Positions 17,060 through 26,141 are shown, counted from the stretch's first letter. The stretch is 64,000 nucleotides of DNA from Seohaeicola_A nanhaiensis (GCF_042654245.1 NZ_JBHSGI010000031.1:1-64000); one strand, 5' to 3'. The notes: generated from the letters alone by a model not told the origin. Numbers and translations: made by a program.

Positions 17060-17656
17060 ATGGCCAGAACTCAAAGCAAAGATTACCCTGAAATCCGCCA
17101 GAATATCCTGCGGTCCGCAGCAAAGCTGTTCGCGGAGAAGGGTTTTTCTTCCACGACCATCGTGGACCTCGCGCAGGCGTGCCAGTCGTCGCGCGGGGCG
17201 TTGTATCATTACTTCACCTCCAAGGAAGAGATCCTGACCCGGATCATCACCGAGCATGTGGAGGCCATGCTGGTGTCCTTGCACGACATCGGCGAAGAGC
17301 GGCTGGAGCCGGAAGCGCATCTGCGTGCCATCGCGCGCAAGATCATGGAGATGAACGCCTTCAACAATGCCGAGCAGATCGTTCTTCTGAACGACTGGAA
17401 CCAGTTGGACGACGGGACGCGCGCGTCGGTCGGTGCGGCGCAGCGCAAGATCATCTCGATCGTGCGCGATGCGATGACGCGGGTGGATTCGGCGCATCGG
17501 ATGACGCCGAAATATGCGACCACCTATGCCATGTCGCTGCTTGGGTCGCTGAACTACACCTATGCTTGGTATGATCCCAACGGACCGGTGACCCCGCAGG
17601 ACTATGCGGATCGGGTCATCGATGTATTCATGTCAGGCTTCCCCGCGAAAGCCTGA
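17060..17656 (+). CDS. TetR/AcrR family transcriptional regulator
   Basis: The 198-residue repressor-type protein has an N-terminal TetR helix-turn-helix at about residues 12-58 (RQNILRSAAKLFAEKGFSSTTIVDLAQACQSSRGALYHYFTSKEEIL) and a ligand-binding C-terminal domain of the KstR2-like or QacR-like size. It follows the SDR and nitronate monooxygenase-like genes and is 27 bases ahead of an HSL-type hydrolase. The palindrome at 17042 probably mediates autoregulation. In such clusters the ligand is commonly an acyl-CoA (inference). Confidence 0.9.
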   Translation: MARTQSKDYPEIRQNILRSAAKLFAEKGFSSTTIVDLAQACQSSRGALYHYFTSKEEILTRIITEHVEAMLVSLHDIGEERLEPEAHLRAIARKIMEMNAFNNAEQIVLLNDWNQLDDGTRASVGAAQRKIISIVRDAMTRVDSAHRMTPKYATTYAMSLLGSLNYTYAWYDPNGPVTPQDYADRVIDVFMSGFPAKA

Positions 17657-17683
17657 GCACGCCCTTCTCCGGAGTTTCTGGAT

Positions 17684-18559
17684 ATGACCGACGCCCCGAT
17701 CGATCTCGTTCGTGCGCGAATCGCCGCGATATTCGGTCAGTGGGGCCGCGGCACCACGCTTGACGAGATGCGCGCCGGGTTTGCCGAGCTTGTCTCTCAC
17801 GGGCGGCGCCCGGACATGCGTTCCGTCGACGCGGACGGCGTTCCGGCGGGCTGGTTCGGTACCGGTGACGGCGTGATCCTTTACTGCCACGGCGGCGGGT
17901 ATCAGATGGGGTCGCTTGTCTCGCACGGTGCGCTGATGGCGGAACTTGCGGACGCCAGCGGCACGCGCGTGTTGGGCTTCGACTATCGCCTGGCACCGGA
18001 ACATCGGTATCCGGCCGCTCTTGAGGATGCGGTGACGGTGTATCGCTGGTTGCTTGATCAGGGAGCGGACCCTGCCCGCCTGGCCATTGCGGGCGATTCC
18101 GCCGGGGCTGGACTGGCGCTGGCGACCCTGCTGAAGGCGCGGGAGGAGGGGTTGCCGCTGCCGGCGGCGGCGGTGTTCCTGTCGCCCTGGGTCGACATGG
18201 AACTGCGTGGCGAAAGCTACGAGACCCGTGCCGAGGTTGATCCGCTGACGCAGAAGGCCAAGGTGGCGATGATGGTGCGGGCCTATATCGGGCGGGAGGG
18301 CGATCCGAGTGATCCCTATGTCTCGCCGGTCAATGGCGATCTGGCGGGACTGCCGCCGATCCTGATCCATGTCGGCAATAACGAGACAGTTCTGGGCGAT
18401 ACGGAGCTTTTGCAGGCGCGCGCCGGCGCTGCCGGGACTCTGGTAGAGACAGTGATCTGGGACGAGATGATCCACCACTTCCAGGTCTTTCCGGAGTTGT
18501 CGGAAGCGCGGGAGTCGCTGGCGCAGATCGGCGCTTGGCTGCGCGACAGGATCGGCTGA
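17684..18559 (+). CDS. HSL-family alpha/beta hydrolase (esterase)
   Basis: This 291-residue esterase or lipase belongs to the hormone-sensitive lipase group. The oxyanion motif HGGGY is at residues 69-73 and the nucleophile is Ser139 in GDSAGAG. The catalytic Asp is probably in the VGNNETVLGD region and the His is one of the pair at 264-265. There is no signal peptide, so it is likely cytoplasmic. It probably hydrolyses a small ester or lactone in the pathway. It converges with the next ligase gene. Confidence 0.88.
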   Translation: MTDAPIDLVRARIAAIFGQWGRGTTLDEMRAGFAELVSHGRRPDMRSVDADGVPAGWFGTGDGVILYCHGGGYQMGSLVSHGALMAELADASGTRVLGFDYRLAPEHRYPAALEDAVTVYRWLLDQGADPARLAIAGDSAGAGLALATLLKAREEGLPLPAAAVFLSPWVDMELRGESYETRAEVDPLTQKAKVAMMVRAYIGREGDPSDPYVSPVNGDLAGLPPILIHVGNNETVLGDTELLQARAGAAGTLVETVIWDEMIHHFQVFPELSEARESLAQIGAWLRDRIG

Positions 18560-18595
18560 ACCGTCCGTTGACGGCTCAACCGGTCCTTGATGCCT

Positions 18596-20128
18596 TCAGA
18601 TTGCGCGCTCGCGGCCTTCCCAATAGGGGGAACGCAGCTTGCGCTTGAAGATCTTGCCGCTGTCCTCGCGCGGCAGGGTGTCGTGGAACGTTACCGCTCG
18701 GGGCACCTTGTAGCCGGTCAGCCGTTGCTTGAGCCAGCTTCGGATGGACTCGGCATCTGTCTGCGCGCCGGGTTTGAGCTGCACCGCCGCCATCAGGGAT
18801 TCACCCATCTCGTCATCCGGAATTCCGAATACGGCGCAGTCCTGGACGTCGGGATGGCTCAGCAGGGCCATTTCCGTCTCTGCCGGATAGATGTTGACGC
18901 CTCCGGAGATAACCATGTCTTTCTTGCGGTCGCACAGATAGAGGGCGCCATCCTCGTTCACGTAGCCCATGTCGCCGAGTGTGATCATGGTATCTATCTC
19001 GCACTCGGCGCGGGCGTCGGGACGGCCGACATAGGTGAAGTCGCCGAAGGCATCGTTGCGGGCGTAGATCTCGCCCACCTCATTGGGGCCGAGCCTTTCG
19101 CCATTTTCTCCGATGATGGCGTAACGAGTCCCTTCGAGCGGGAGTCCGACCGTGCCGGGATAGGTCAGCCAGGTCGCGGAATCGCAAGAGAATGTGATGC
19201 CCTGTTCGGTGCCGCCGTAGATTTCGTGAATCACCGGGCCAAACCAGTCGATCATCTGGCGTTTCACATCCACCGGGCAGGGCCCGCCGGTATGGGAGAC
19301 CTGCCGCAGCGAGGATACGTCATAGCGGGCGCGGACCTCGGGCGGCAGTTTCAGCAGACGGACGAAGACGGTCGGCACGGTAGAGATATGGGTGATGCGG
19401 TGTTCTTCGATCAGTTTCAGCATACCTTCGGCATCGAATTTGGGCTGCAGAACGGCGATGTCTGCCTCGTTGACCGCGAAACGGCCGGCCGCATCCGGGC
19501 TGGCATGGTAAAGCGGCCCGAGCACCAGAACGCGCGCACCCGGGCCGATTCCGTAGGCGTCGAAGATGAACTTGCGGAACTTGGCCATTTGCGCTGGCGT
19601 CATTGTGGGTTTGCGCACGGCCTTGGGGTGTCCTGTGGTTCCCGACGTGTAGAGGATGGCCGCCGGAGGGACGCGGGGTTCGCCGGCATAGGGTTCAAAG
19701 CCCGAGATCCAATCTTCCCACACCTTCGAGCCGTGGAAGACCTGCAGGGCCTCGCGGGTCGCGGCACAGTTGGTGGCTGGCTGGCCGTCGACCGGGACGA
19801 GGAACACGGGGATCCCGGGCGGAATGGCGTCACGGACGCCGAGAAGGATGTCGGAGTGTCCAACCAGAGCCTTTGGCCTGGCATCCTTCATGATGTAGTC
19901 GATCTCGTCGGTCTTATTGTGCCAGTTCAGGGGAACTGCGTAACCGCCTGTCCCGCCGATACCCCTGCTGGCTTCGAAAAAGGCAATGGTATTGCGCATC
20001 AGAAGCGCGACAGGATCCTCGGGTCCTATGCCGATGGAAAGAAGGGCGCTGGTCGCCCGCAGGCCCTTTTCGAACAGGGCCTGGCGGGACATCATTTCGT
20101 CACCGATGATCACGACGTCCTTGAGCAT
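18596..20128 (-). CDS. Acyl-CoA synthetase (AMP-forming)
   Basis: The 510-residue ligase has the P-loop LYTSGTTGHPKAVRK near residues 160-173, YGGTEQGITF in place of the usual YGMTE, and GDMGYVNEDGALYLCDRKKDMVISGGVNIYPAETE followed by the catalytic Lys of EDSGKIFKRKLR near the C-terminus. AAGGAG precedes the start at 20128. It is a separate unit with its own upstream dyad (20229-20246), which places it in the proposed LuxR regulon. The substrate is unknown. Confidence 0.9.
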   Translation of the reverse strand: MLKDVVIIGDEMMSRQALFEKGLRATSALLSIGIGPEDPVALLMRNTIAFFEASRGIGGTGGYAVPLNWHNKTDEIDYIMKDARPKALVGHSDILLGVRDAIPPGIPVFLVPVDGQPATNCAATREALQVFHGSKVWEDWISGFEPYAGEPRVPPAAILYTSGTTGHPKAVRKPTMTPAQMAKFRKFIFDAYGIGPGARVLVLGPLYHASPDAAGRFAVNEADIAVLQPKFDAEGMLKLIEEHRITHISTVPTVFVRLLKLPPEVRARYDVSSLRQVSHTGGPCPVDVKRQMIDWFGPVIHEIYGGTEQGITFSCDSATWLTYPGTVGLPLEGTRYAIIGENGERLGPNEVGEIYARNDAFGDFTYVGRPDARAECEIDTMITLGDMGYVNEDGALYLCDRKKDMVISGGVNIYPAETEMALLSHPDVQDCAVFGIPDDEMGESLMAAVQLKPGAQTDAESIRSWLKQRLTGYKVPRAVTFHDTLPREDSGKIFKRKLRSPYWEGRERAI

Positions 20129-20228
20129 GTCCTTCTCCTTCTCTGTGTCCGTCGCTTCAGGGCAGGCTTCCTGGCAGTCTGCATGGATTGACCCAACCGA
20201 AGATTAAGTCCCGTCCATTGGAGGGGCC

Positions 20229-20246
20229 GTCCCATGTGCCGGGGAC
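20229..20246. promoter_or_regulatory. GTCCCA-N6-GGGGAC dyad (island motif, copy 2)
   Basis: GTCCCA-TGTGCC-GGGGAC has one mismatch to the perfect dyad and the same 6-base spacer. Its centre is about 109 bases upstream of the acyl-CoA synthetase start at 20128. Confidence 0.6.
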
Positions 20247-20298
20247 ATCCCGCAAGGGCCGGATTCCCCGGGGTTCGGGCGGTGACGGTGCGTGCGCT

Positions 20299-21390
20299 TC
20301 AGTCGAGCGAGGCCTCATAGCGCTTGCGGTAGAACCCCGGGCCGCCATAGCTTTCGTTCACGGTCATGGCGCGTTTGAAGAAATGTCCGACCATCAGTTC
20401 GCTGGTGATGCCCATGCCGCCGTGCAGTTGTACTGCCTGCTGGCTGACGAAGCGCAGCGCTTCCGCGGCCTTGACCTTCATGCCGGTGACCGCCCGTTCG
20501 AAGGCGCGGGTGTCCGTAGGGTCGGTCAGAAGGGCCATGTAAAGCAGCGAGCGGGTATCTTCGAGATAGAGAACCATATCCGCCATTCGATGTTGCAGGG
20601 CCTGAAAGGCGCTGAGCGGCTGCCCGAACTGCTGGCGCCCTGTGATATAAGCGGCAGTGGTGCGGATCAGGGTTTCCATCATGCCGACGGCTTCGGCCGT
20701 GTGCGCGATTGTCGCCATGTCGGCGGCGTGCAGGTGAAGATCGGCTCCGGCTCCAATGGCACCAAGACGGGTTTCCGCGCCGACGGCGACACCTTCGAAC
20801 CGGAGTTCCGAGGCGGGCTGACCATCGATCATGGTGAAGTCGCTTCGGGTGATCGCTGTCGCATCGGCAGACAGGAGAAACAGCGAGAAGGTCTGCTGTT
20901 CGTCCTCCTGTGCCGAAACGATGAAATGGGTGGCCAGAGGTGCGCCCGCGACCATGATCTTGGTACCCGTGAGCCGTCCGTTTTCGACGCTCGTGGCAAC
21001 CTTTCGGGCGCCGGACAGTTGGCCGTGTTCCGCATGGGCCAGTGCAACGATCATCTTGCCGGTGCCGACGCCTTCCAGCGCCTGCGTGGCATCGGCGGCT
21101 TGAAACAGGGTGCCTGCATAAACAGCCGTGGGAACGAAACTGTCGAGCGCCAGGTGGCGACCGAGTTCCTGCGCCACGACCATCGCGTCGATCATGCCAC
21201 CCCCCATGCCCCCCAGGCTTTCGGGCACCATGACGGATAAGAGGCCAAGATCGGCGGCCATGCCCTGCCACAGGGCGCGGCGCGCGGCGATTCCTCCGAT
21301 GCTCAGGCGATCCTGATCCCAGTGCTTTTCCAGATAGGCGGCGACTGAGCCCCCCAGCATCACCTGTTCCTCGGAGAGATCGAAGTTCAT
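20299..21390 (-). CDS. Acyl-CoA dehydrogenase, subunit-like member of a pair
   Basis: The 363-residue flavoprotein starts at 21390 (MNFDLSEEQ); AAGGA lies about 12 bases upstream. It has the N-terminal helical domain, a diverged beta domain, and the C-terminal motifs RQQFGQPLSAFQALQHRMADM and QAVQLHGGMGIT. The end reads NESYGGPGFYRKR instead of the YEG-type segment with catalytic Glu. It lies 57 bases after the second dehydrogenase gene on the same strand; paired genes like this commonly form heteromeric FadE enzymes in steroid and ring-acid pathways. Confidence 0.88.
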   Translation of the reverse strand: MNFDLSEEQVMLGGSVAAYLEKHWDQDRLSIGGIAARRALWQGMAADLGLLSVMVPESLGGMGGGMIDAMVVAQELGRHLALDSFVPTAVYAGTLFQAADATQALEGVGTGKMIVALAHAEHGQLSGARKVATSVENGRLTGTKIMVAGAPLATHFIVSAQEDEQQTFSLFLLSADATAITRSDFTMIDGQPASELRFEGVAVGAETRLGAIGAGADLHLHAADMATIAHTAEAVGMMETLIRTTAAYITGRQQFGQPLSAFQALQHRMADMVLYLEDTRSLLYMALLTDPTDTRAFERAVTGMKVKAAEALRFVSQQAVQLHGGMGITSELMVGHFFKRAMTVNESYGGPGFYRKRYEASLD

Positions 21391-21447
21391 CCCGGTTCTG
21401 GTCCTTGTTTCATTCTGCTGTTGCAAAGAGGCCCGCAGTCCATTGCC

Positions 21448-22662
21448 TCACGGCACCTGACCGGCCGAGATGAAGCGGAACAGGATGTTGCGCTGAATTT
21501 CATTCGAGCCGCCGTAAATCGACGCCGCCCGTCCGTTCAGATATTTGGCCGTGGGTCGGATCGCTGATGGAGTGCCGATGGCTGCCTCGTTGGAGCCGGG
21601 CTTCAGCGCGGCGCGCTGATCGGCCATGCCCAGGGGACCGAGTGCGGTGACCGACACCTCCTGAGCTGCCTGCTGGCATTCAGATCCACACAGCTTCAGG
21701 ATGGAGGCGATCGCGTCGCCGACGTTCTGACCCGAGCTGATGGCGGAGACGACGCGCTTTTCCATCCAGCTTTGCGCGGTGACACGCAGTTGCGCATCCG
21801 CGAAGTCGCGCCGGAATTGCGGATCGTCCCACAGCCGTTCGCCGGTGACGGGATCGGGTGACTTTGCCGCGGTCCGGGCTTCGTCAAGGCTCGCCTGGGC
21901 CTGGGCCGCGTAGCTGCCTGCGCGTTCGAATTCGAGCAGGTATTTGGCGATGGCCCAGCCCTGCCCTTCGTCGCCGATACGGTTCGTGACGGGGATGCGG
22001 ACATTGTCGAGAAAGACCTGGTTGGTCTCATGCTCGCCCGACATCGATACAATCGGCTGAACAGTGATGCCGGGCGTGTCGGTGGGGGTCACGAGAAAGG
22101 TGATGCCTTCCCGTTTGTTGGCAGTCTTCGCCGTGCGGACGAGCAGGAAAATCCAGTTGGACCAATGGGCATGGCTGGTCCAGATCTTGCTGCCGTTGAC
22201 GACGTAGTGATCGCCGTCCAGGACGGCCTGAGTACTGAGCGAGGCGAGGTCGGAACCGGACCCCGGCTCGGAGAAGCCCTGTGCCCAGTAGTGTTCACCG
22301 TTGAGGATGCGGGGCAGAAAGAAGTCCTTTTGCGCCTGGGTGCCGAACTGCATGACCACAGGCCCGAGCAGCTGGTGCCCGGAGACCCAAAGCGTGGGGG
22401 CGCCGGCACGCACGCATTCTTCCTCGAAGATGTGCCGGCGGGCGGCGTCCCAGCCTGTGCCGCCGTATTCCTTTGGCCAAGCCGGCGCGGCCCAGCCCTT
22501 CTTGTGGAGCTCTTTCAGCCACCAGATACCAAGCGCGGGTTCCGCAGCGATGCCGGCCTGCCGCTGTGCCTGCGCGCGGATGTCGGGTGTGATGGTCTGG
22601 TGGAGAAAATCGCGGACCGTCCTTCGGAAGGCTTCGAGATCCGGGTCTGGGCTGGCATCCAC
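21448..22662 (-). CDS. Acyl-CoA dehydrogenase
   Basis: The 404-residue dehydrogenase shows WPKEYGGTGWDAARRHIFEEE, the FAD-binding segment AQGFSEPGSGSDLASLSTQA, SKIWTSHAHWSNWIFLLVRT, and the C-terminal IYGGSNEIQRNILFRFI, where the position of the medium-chain catalytic Glu is Gly. The base may therefore come from elsewhere or from the partner protein encoded downstream (inference). It is the first gene of this minus-strand unit, with a perfect GTCCCC-N6-GGGGAC dyad about 126 bases upstream, and is divergent from the LuxR gene. Confidence 0.9.
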   Translation of the reverse strand: MDASPDPDLEAFRRTVRDFLHQTITPDIRAQAQRQAGIAAEPALGIWWLKELHKKGWAAPAWPKEYGGTGWDAARRHIFEEECVRAGAPTLWVSGHQLLGPVVMQFGTQAQKDFFLPRILNGEHYWAQGFSEPGSGSDLASLSTQAVLDGDHYVVNGSKIWTSHAHWSNWIFLLVRTAKTANKREGITFLVTPTDTPGITVQPIVSMSGEHETNQVFLDNVRIPVTNRIGDEGQGWAIAKYLLEFERAGSYAAQAQASLDEARTAAKSPDPVTGERLWDDPQFRRDFADAQLRVTAQSWMEKRVVSAISSGQNVGDAIASILKLCGSECQQAAQEVSVTALGPLGMADQRAALKPGSNEAAIGTPSAIRPTAKYLNGRAASIYGGSNEIQRNILFRFISAGQVP

Positions 22663-22972
22663 GTCAGGTGCTCCGTTAGGGTCGTCTTGAACGGACGCAG
22701 AACCGGGGCCGCGGAGTCGTGTTCGCGCGGGTGGAGCCTTGCCCGATCGAATTAATTAAACGAATATTTAGTATCTGCGGTCCCCAAGTTGGGGGACGCA
22801 TCTTTGCGCGTCTTCCAGGCTGTGCAAAGACCCGCCAACATCGGGGCTACTCATGTGAAAAGTTAGCAAAATCATGGTTGTATTGGAGGGCGCGAGAAAA
22901 ATTAAATATGAAGATAATTTAGTTGAAAGCTGGCGCGCCGTTCCGCAAGGTTGCTGGTGGGAGGAGATTGGA
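22663..22972. other. Divergent promoter region between acyl-CoA dehydrogenase and LuxR genes
   Basis: This 310-base gap has no convincing gene. It holds the perfect dyad at 22780-22797 and a notably AT-rich stretch around 22749-22775, suitable for promoter elements of either gene. The frame open from 22874 into the LuxR gene is rejected because 22973 has a GGAGG site. Confidence 0.6.
22780..22797. promoter_or_regulatory. Perfect GTCCCC-N6-GGGGAC dyad (island motif, copy 3)
   Basis: GTCCCC-AAGTTG-GGGGAC is an exact copy. It lies in the divergent region, about 126 bases from the dehydrogenase start and 184 bases from the LuxR start, so the LuxR protein may control both. Confidence 0.65.
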
Positions 22973-23758
22973 ATGCTGGATATCTTGGAACAACCCTTCG
23001 GTCCGGACGAGGTTTCCGGAGAGACGCTGATTGCTGCGATATCGGAGGCGGTTCACCTGATCGGAACGCCGGATTTCGCCGAGGGGCTGATGCGCGCAGT
23101 CTCGTCTTTGGTCGATGTCGACGGATGTGAATTGCTGCTTTTGCATGGTGGTCGTGTGCAGGTGGTCGATCGGGCGGGTGACCCGATGGCCACCGTTTCG
23201 GGTGTGATGCCAAGCGCTTTCGACCTGCGGACGATGCTGCGGCCGGTTGCGGGCGGGGGCTGCGCCGTCTCGATCTCGGGCATTGACGCGCCGCAGGGAA
23301 ACGATCCGCAAAAACATCAGAGGATCACGCTGTGCTGCATGCACGATCATTCCGTGACTGCCCTGCGTCTCTTGCGTTCGCCCGACCGGGAACCGTTGTC
23401 CCAAAGGCGGCTGGACCATATTCGGCGTCTGGCCCGCATCTTTCTGTCCTTCGTGACGCGGCATCTGGCCATTGCGGTGCGGCGCTCGCAGGCGGCGGCG
23501 CCGCTGGTGTCGCTGCAGATGATAGAGGAGAGCGTATTGCGCACAAACGAGCTGACCCGGCGCGAAAGCCAGGTCTGTGCCCGTATCCTCTATGGATTGA
23601 CGACCCTCGGCATTGCGCTGGATCTGGATATCGGCAAAGAGAGCGTCGTGACCTACCGGAAAAGGGCCTATTCACGGCTGGCGATCAGCAGCCAGCGCGA
23701 ACTTCTGGTCTGGTATCTAGACGCCTATGACAAGCAGCTGCTGACCCTCGCCGCGTGA
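22973..23758 (+). CDS. Orphan LuxR-family transcriptional regulator
   Basis: The 261-residue protein starts at 22973 after GGGAGGAG. The C-terminal 60 residues form a LuxR/GerE helix-turn-helix (LTRRESQVCARILYGLTTLGIALDLDIGKESVVTYRKRAYSRLAI). The N-terminal 190 residues show no receiver-domain phospho-acceptor pattern and no clear autoinducer-binding signature; they may be a diverged GAF/PAS-like sensor. No histidine kinase or LuxI is nearby. It sits beside a perfect copy of the island dyad, which makes it the best candidate for the regulator of that motif. It ends 3 bases before the convergent TetR gene. Confidence 0.88.
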   Translation: MLDILEQPFGPDEVSGETLIAAISEAVHLIGTPDFAEGLMRAVSSLVDVDGCELLLLHGGRVQVVDRAGDPMATVSGVMPSAFDLRTMLRPVAGGGCAVSISGIDAPQGNDPQKHQRITLCCMHDHSVTALRLLRSPDREPLSQRRLDHIRRLARIFLSFVTRHLAIAVRRSQAAAPLVSLQMIEESVLRTNELTRRESQVCARILYGLTTLGIALDLDIGKESVVTYRKRAYSRLAISSQRELLVWYLDAYDKQLLTLAA

Positions 23759-23761
23759 GGT

Positions 23762-24499
23762 TCAGCGGCGCAGGCCGTTCAGGACCATTTCGGTCAGGAA
23801 GTCTGAATAATTGCGGCGTTCTTCGTCGGTGATCTCGTCAACGCCGAACAGGGCGGGCAACAACCGGCGGCGGGCAAAGATGTGGTCGCTGGCGCCAACG
23901 ACCATCATGTACATGTGCATTGAAGAGACCTTCTTGAACACCCCTTCCGCATAACCCTGCGCCAGAACGGAATCGTAGAATTCTACAATCGGTTGGGCGA
24001 ATTCCCGGAAAACGGCTTCCTCTTCGCCTTCGGGCGCTGAATCCGACAGGTAGCGGAAGAGGGCATATACGTAGGGCGCCTGATAGTAGGCCTTGACCAG
24101 GCCGCGGATATGGGCAGCGATCTTGCGTTCCGGGGACAGGTCCATGCGGATGAGGTCGCTTAGCTGCGCGACGGAGCGATCAGCGCCGCGCCGCATGAGC
24201 GCCTGCAGCAGTCCCGCCTTGCCCCCGAAATGATATTGCACCACCGCTGGGCTCTGCCCTGCCCTTTCGGCAATCTCGGCGACTGACACGTCGATGGAGT
24301 TCTTGGCGACCATCACCTCGTGCACTGCGTCCAGCAGCAGTTCACGCGGGTCGCCACGGCGAGCCTGTTCCTGTTTGGATGGGCGGCCGCGCTTGGCCTT
24401 GGCCTTTACCGGACGCGGGCCCGGCTCTGGCTTTGGGGCCTTCTGGCTGGCTGCCGACTTTATTCGAATCGTTCCACACCTCGACCGGGCGTCCGGCAT
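23762..24499 (-). CDS. TetR/AcrR family transcriptional regulator with basic N-terminal extension
   Basis: About 245 residues if the ATG at 24499 is used (the frame is open to 24553). A lysine/arginine/proline-rich tail (KAKAKRGRPSKQEQARRGD) with an AT-hook-like RGRPSK precedes the TetR DNA-binding domain (LLLDAVHEVMVAKNSIDVSVAEIAERAGQSPAVVQYHFGGKAGLLQAL). The C-terminal ligand domain is helical. Several residues around the start overlap a CCGG-N4-CCGG sequence at 24484-24497, so the start is uncertain. It may control the dyads at 15009, 26033 and related sites (inference). Confidence 0.85.
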   Translation of the reverse strand: MPDARSRCGTIRIKSAASQKAPKPEPGPRPVKAKAKRGRPSKQEQARRGDPRELLLDAVHEVMVAKNSIDVSVAEIAERAGQSPAVVQYHFGGKAGLLQALMRRGADRSVAQLSDLIRMDLSPERKIAAHIRGLVKAYYQAPYVYALFRYLSDSAPEGEEEAVFREFAQPIVEFYDSVLAQGYAEGVFKKVSSMHMYMMVVGASDHIFARRRLLPALFGVDEITDEERRNYSDFLTEMVLNGLRR

Positions 24500-24663
24500 C
24501 TGCCGGAACAACCTTCTGCACCAGGGCCTCAAATGCCACGGCTCAGGGTCCATGTCAAAACAGGCAGTATGCGCTCAGGCTAGTGCCGCGCAGCGCAACA
24601 GGTCTGTCCCACGCGGGTGTGACCCCGGTGGGTGCTCTTGTGTGCGGTTGGGGCGGAATGCGG

Positions 24664-25992
24664 TCAGCTTGCCGGAACTGTCGGGCCCGCTTGTTCCAGG
24701 GCCTTGGTCACAGCGAGCCGGGCAGATTCCGCGCAGGCCTGCGTGCCGCCGTTGCCATAGTCCTTGACCGCGTCGCCGACGCACCAGAGGCCGCGAACGG
24801 GCGTGTCCACGTCCATGTCATAGCCGGCGCCCGAGCGCTGTGCGGGCCAGTCGTCGCGCATCACCCGAACCGACAGCATCTTTACCTTGTCATCGAAGCC
24901 CGGGAACTGCTCGCGCAGGTCTTCGAGGGCCAGGTTCACCTCGGCATCGCTGTCGAAGTCGCCGATGGCCGGATGCGGCACGGCATAGGCCACATACTGG
25001 TGCCAGCCTTCCGGCGCGAGTTCGGGACAGGTGGCGGTCAGGTTGGCCATGTTGCAGAGCCGGTTGTTCCGGGTCTGGCCAAAGGTCATGATGCCGGGCG
25101 CCTTTGGCATCAGGTCTTCCCGGGTGGCGAAATTGAAGACGATGTTGGCAGCGGGTTTGAGAAGATCCTCGGTCTGACGGACGTATTCCGCGCCCAGAGC
25201 CTCGGGGCCGGTCAGACCGACCAGTGCCCTCGGGCCGCCGTTGAACAGGATGGTCGAAGCTTCGACCCGGATCGGCGCACCGCCGTTGCGACGGATCAAG
25301 ACGGCGGTGGCCTGTCCGTTCGCAATCTCGATCTTCTCGGCGGGACTGGACAGCCAGACCTCGCCGCCAAGCCGTTCGACCGCATCGGCCAGCGCCTGCC
25401 AGGCGCCCATGGTGCCTTGCGGATGAAAGCCGAACCGTTTGAATGCGCCTTTCTGGGTGAAATAGGTCAAGAAGGCGCGGGCCGGGATTTCGCTGGAATT
25501 CATCGCGAAGATGGCGGCGCAGAGGTTGCGAAAGATCGCGTGGACCGTCTTGTTGCCGGTATAGCGCAGAAGCCAGTCCTCGGTGGACTCGCGGCCATCG
25601 GGAAGCGTGCCGGTGCGCGCGATGGCAAACTGGTCGAGCACCCGGGAGGCCTGTTTGGTCACGCCGTTCAGCAGGAAACCCAGGCCGCCCTTGCTGACGT
25701 CGACCACTTTGCGATTGAGATAGAAGACGGCGGGCGGTGTCGGTTGGCGGATGTCCAGGGTGGCGCCGCAAAGCTTGAAGGTTTCTTCAAACACGCCGCC
25801 AGGTTCCAGCGCGATGGCGCCGATGTTCACCTTGTGGCCGTCGATGATCTCGGTGCCGGCGCGACCGCCCAGATAATCGTGGTCGTCGATCAGGAGGGTA
25901 TGCTGCCCCGCCGCCGCCAGGCGGGCTGCCGCATGGCATCCTCCTGCGCCTGCCCCGATCACAATGGCGTCAAACTTGAGGGTGTCGGTCAT
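24664..25992 (-). CDS. CrtI-like FAD-dependent oxidoreductase
   Basis: The 442-residue flavoprotein has the dinucleotide-binding motif DAIVIGAGAGGCHAAARLAAAG at residues 8-29, followed by DDHDYLGGRAGTE, and the C-terminal FAD motif GLWCVGDAVKDYGNGGTQACAESARLA. This layout is that of phytoene-desaturase and amine-oxidase-type enzymes. In this cluster it more likely dehydrogenates an alicyclic intermediate than a carotenoid; no other carotenoid genes are present. It has its own promoter with a CCGGATATCCGG palindrome 42-54 bases upstream. Confidence 0.85.
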   Translation of the reverse strand: MTDTLKFDAIVIGAGAGGCHAAARLAAAGQHTLLIDDHDYLGGRAGTEIIDGHKVNIGAIALEPGGVFEETFKLCGATLDIRQPTPPAVFYLNRKVVDVSKGGLGFLLNGVTKQASRVLDQFAIARTGTLPDGRESTEDWLLRYTGNKTVHAIFRNLCAAIFAMNSSEIPARAFLTYFTQKGAFKRFGFHPQGTMGAWQALADAVERLGGEVWLSSPAEKIEIANGQATAVLIRRNGGAPIRVEASTILFNGGPRALVGLTGPEALGAEYVRQTEDLLKPAANIVFNFATREDLMPKAPGIMTFGQTRNNRLCNMANLTATCPELAPEGWHQYVAYAVPHPAIGDFDSDAEVNLALEDLREQFPGFDDKVKMLSVRVMRDDWPAQRSGAGYDMDVDTPVRGLWCVGDAVKDYGNGGTQACAESARLAVTKALEQAGPTVPAS

Positions 25993-26032
25993 GCCGTCGC
26001 GCTCCTGCGTCTTCCTGTTGATGATTCATTAA

Positions 26033-26046
26033 ACCGGATATCCGGC
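26033..26046. promoter_or_regulatory. ACCGG-ATAT-CCGGC dyad upstream of the CrtI-like gene
   Basis: CCGGATATCCGG is a perfect 12-bp palindrome. On the minus strand it continues as CCGGTTTAAT, matching the layout at 15009. The centre is 47 bases upstream of the gene start, where a repressor would cover the promoter. Confidence 0.55.
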
Positions 26047-26141
26047 CTAATAATTTCACGGCAATGAGATACGCGCAACACATCTTTGACCGCTGCGAGA
26101 ATACGCAGGGTCAGGGGATGTCTTTTCCGGGCGAGTTCGGA

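Noticed and set aside
18587..20191. 534-codon plus-strand open frame opposite an acyl-CoA synthetase
   Set aside because: The minus strand carries all AMP-binding motifs; the plus frame does not resemble any family.
24484..24497. ACCGG-GCGT-CCGGC as a further TetR operator
   Set aside because: It overlaps the first codons of the TetR gene and could be a coding coincidence; kept out of the site list because the gene start is uncertain.
24379..26067. 562-codon plus-strand open frame opposite the CrtI-like gene
   Set aside because: The translation has no family pattern and overlaps a flavoprotein with both FAD motifs on the other strand.
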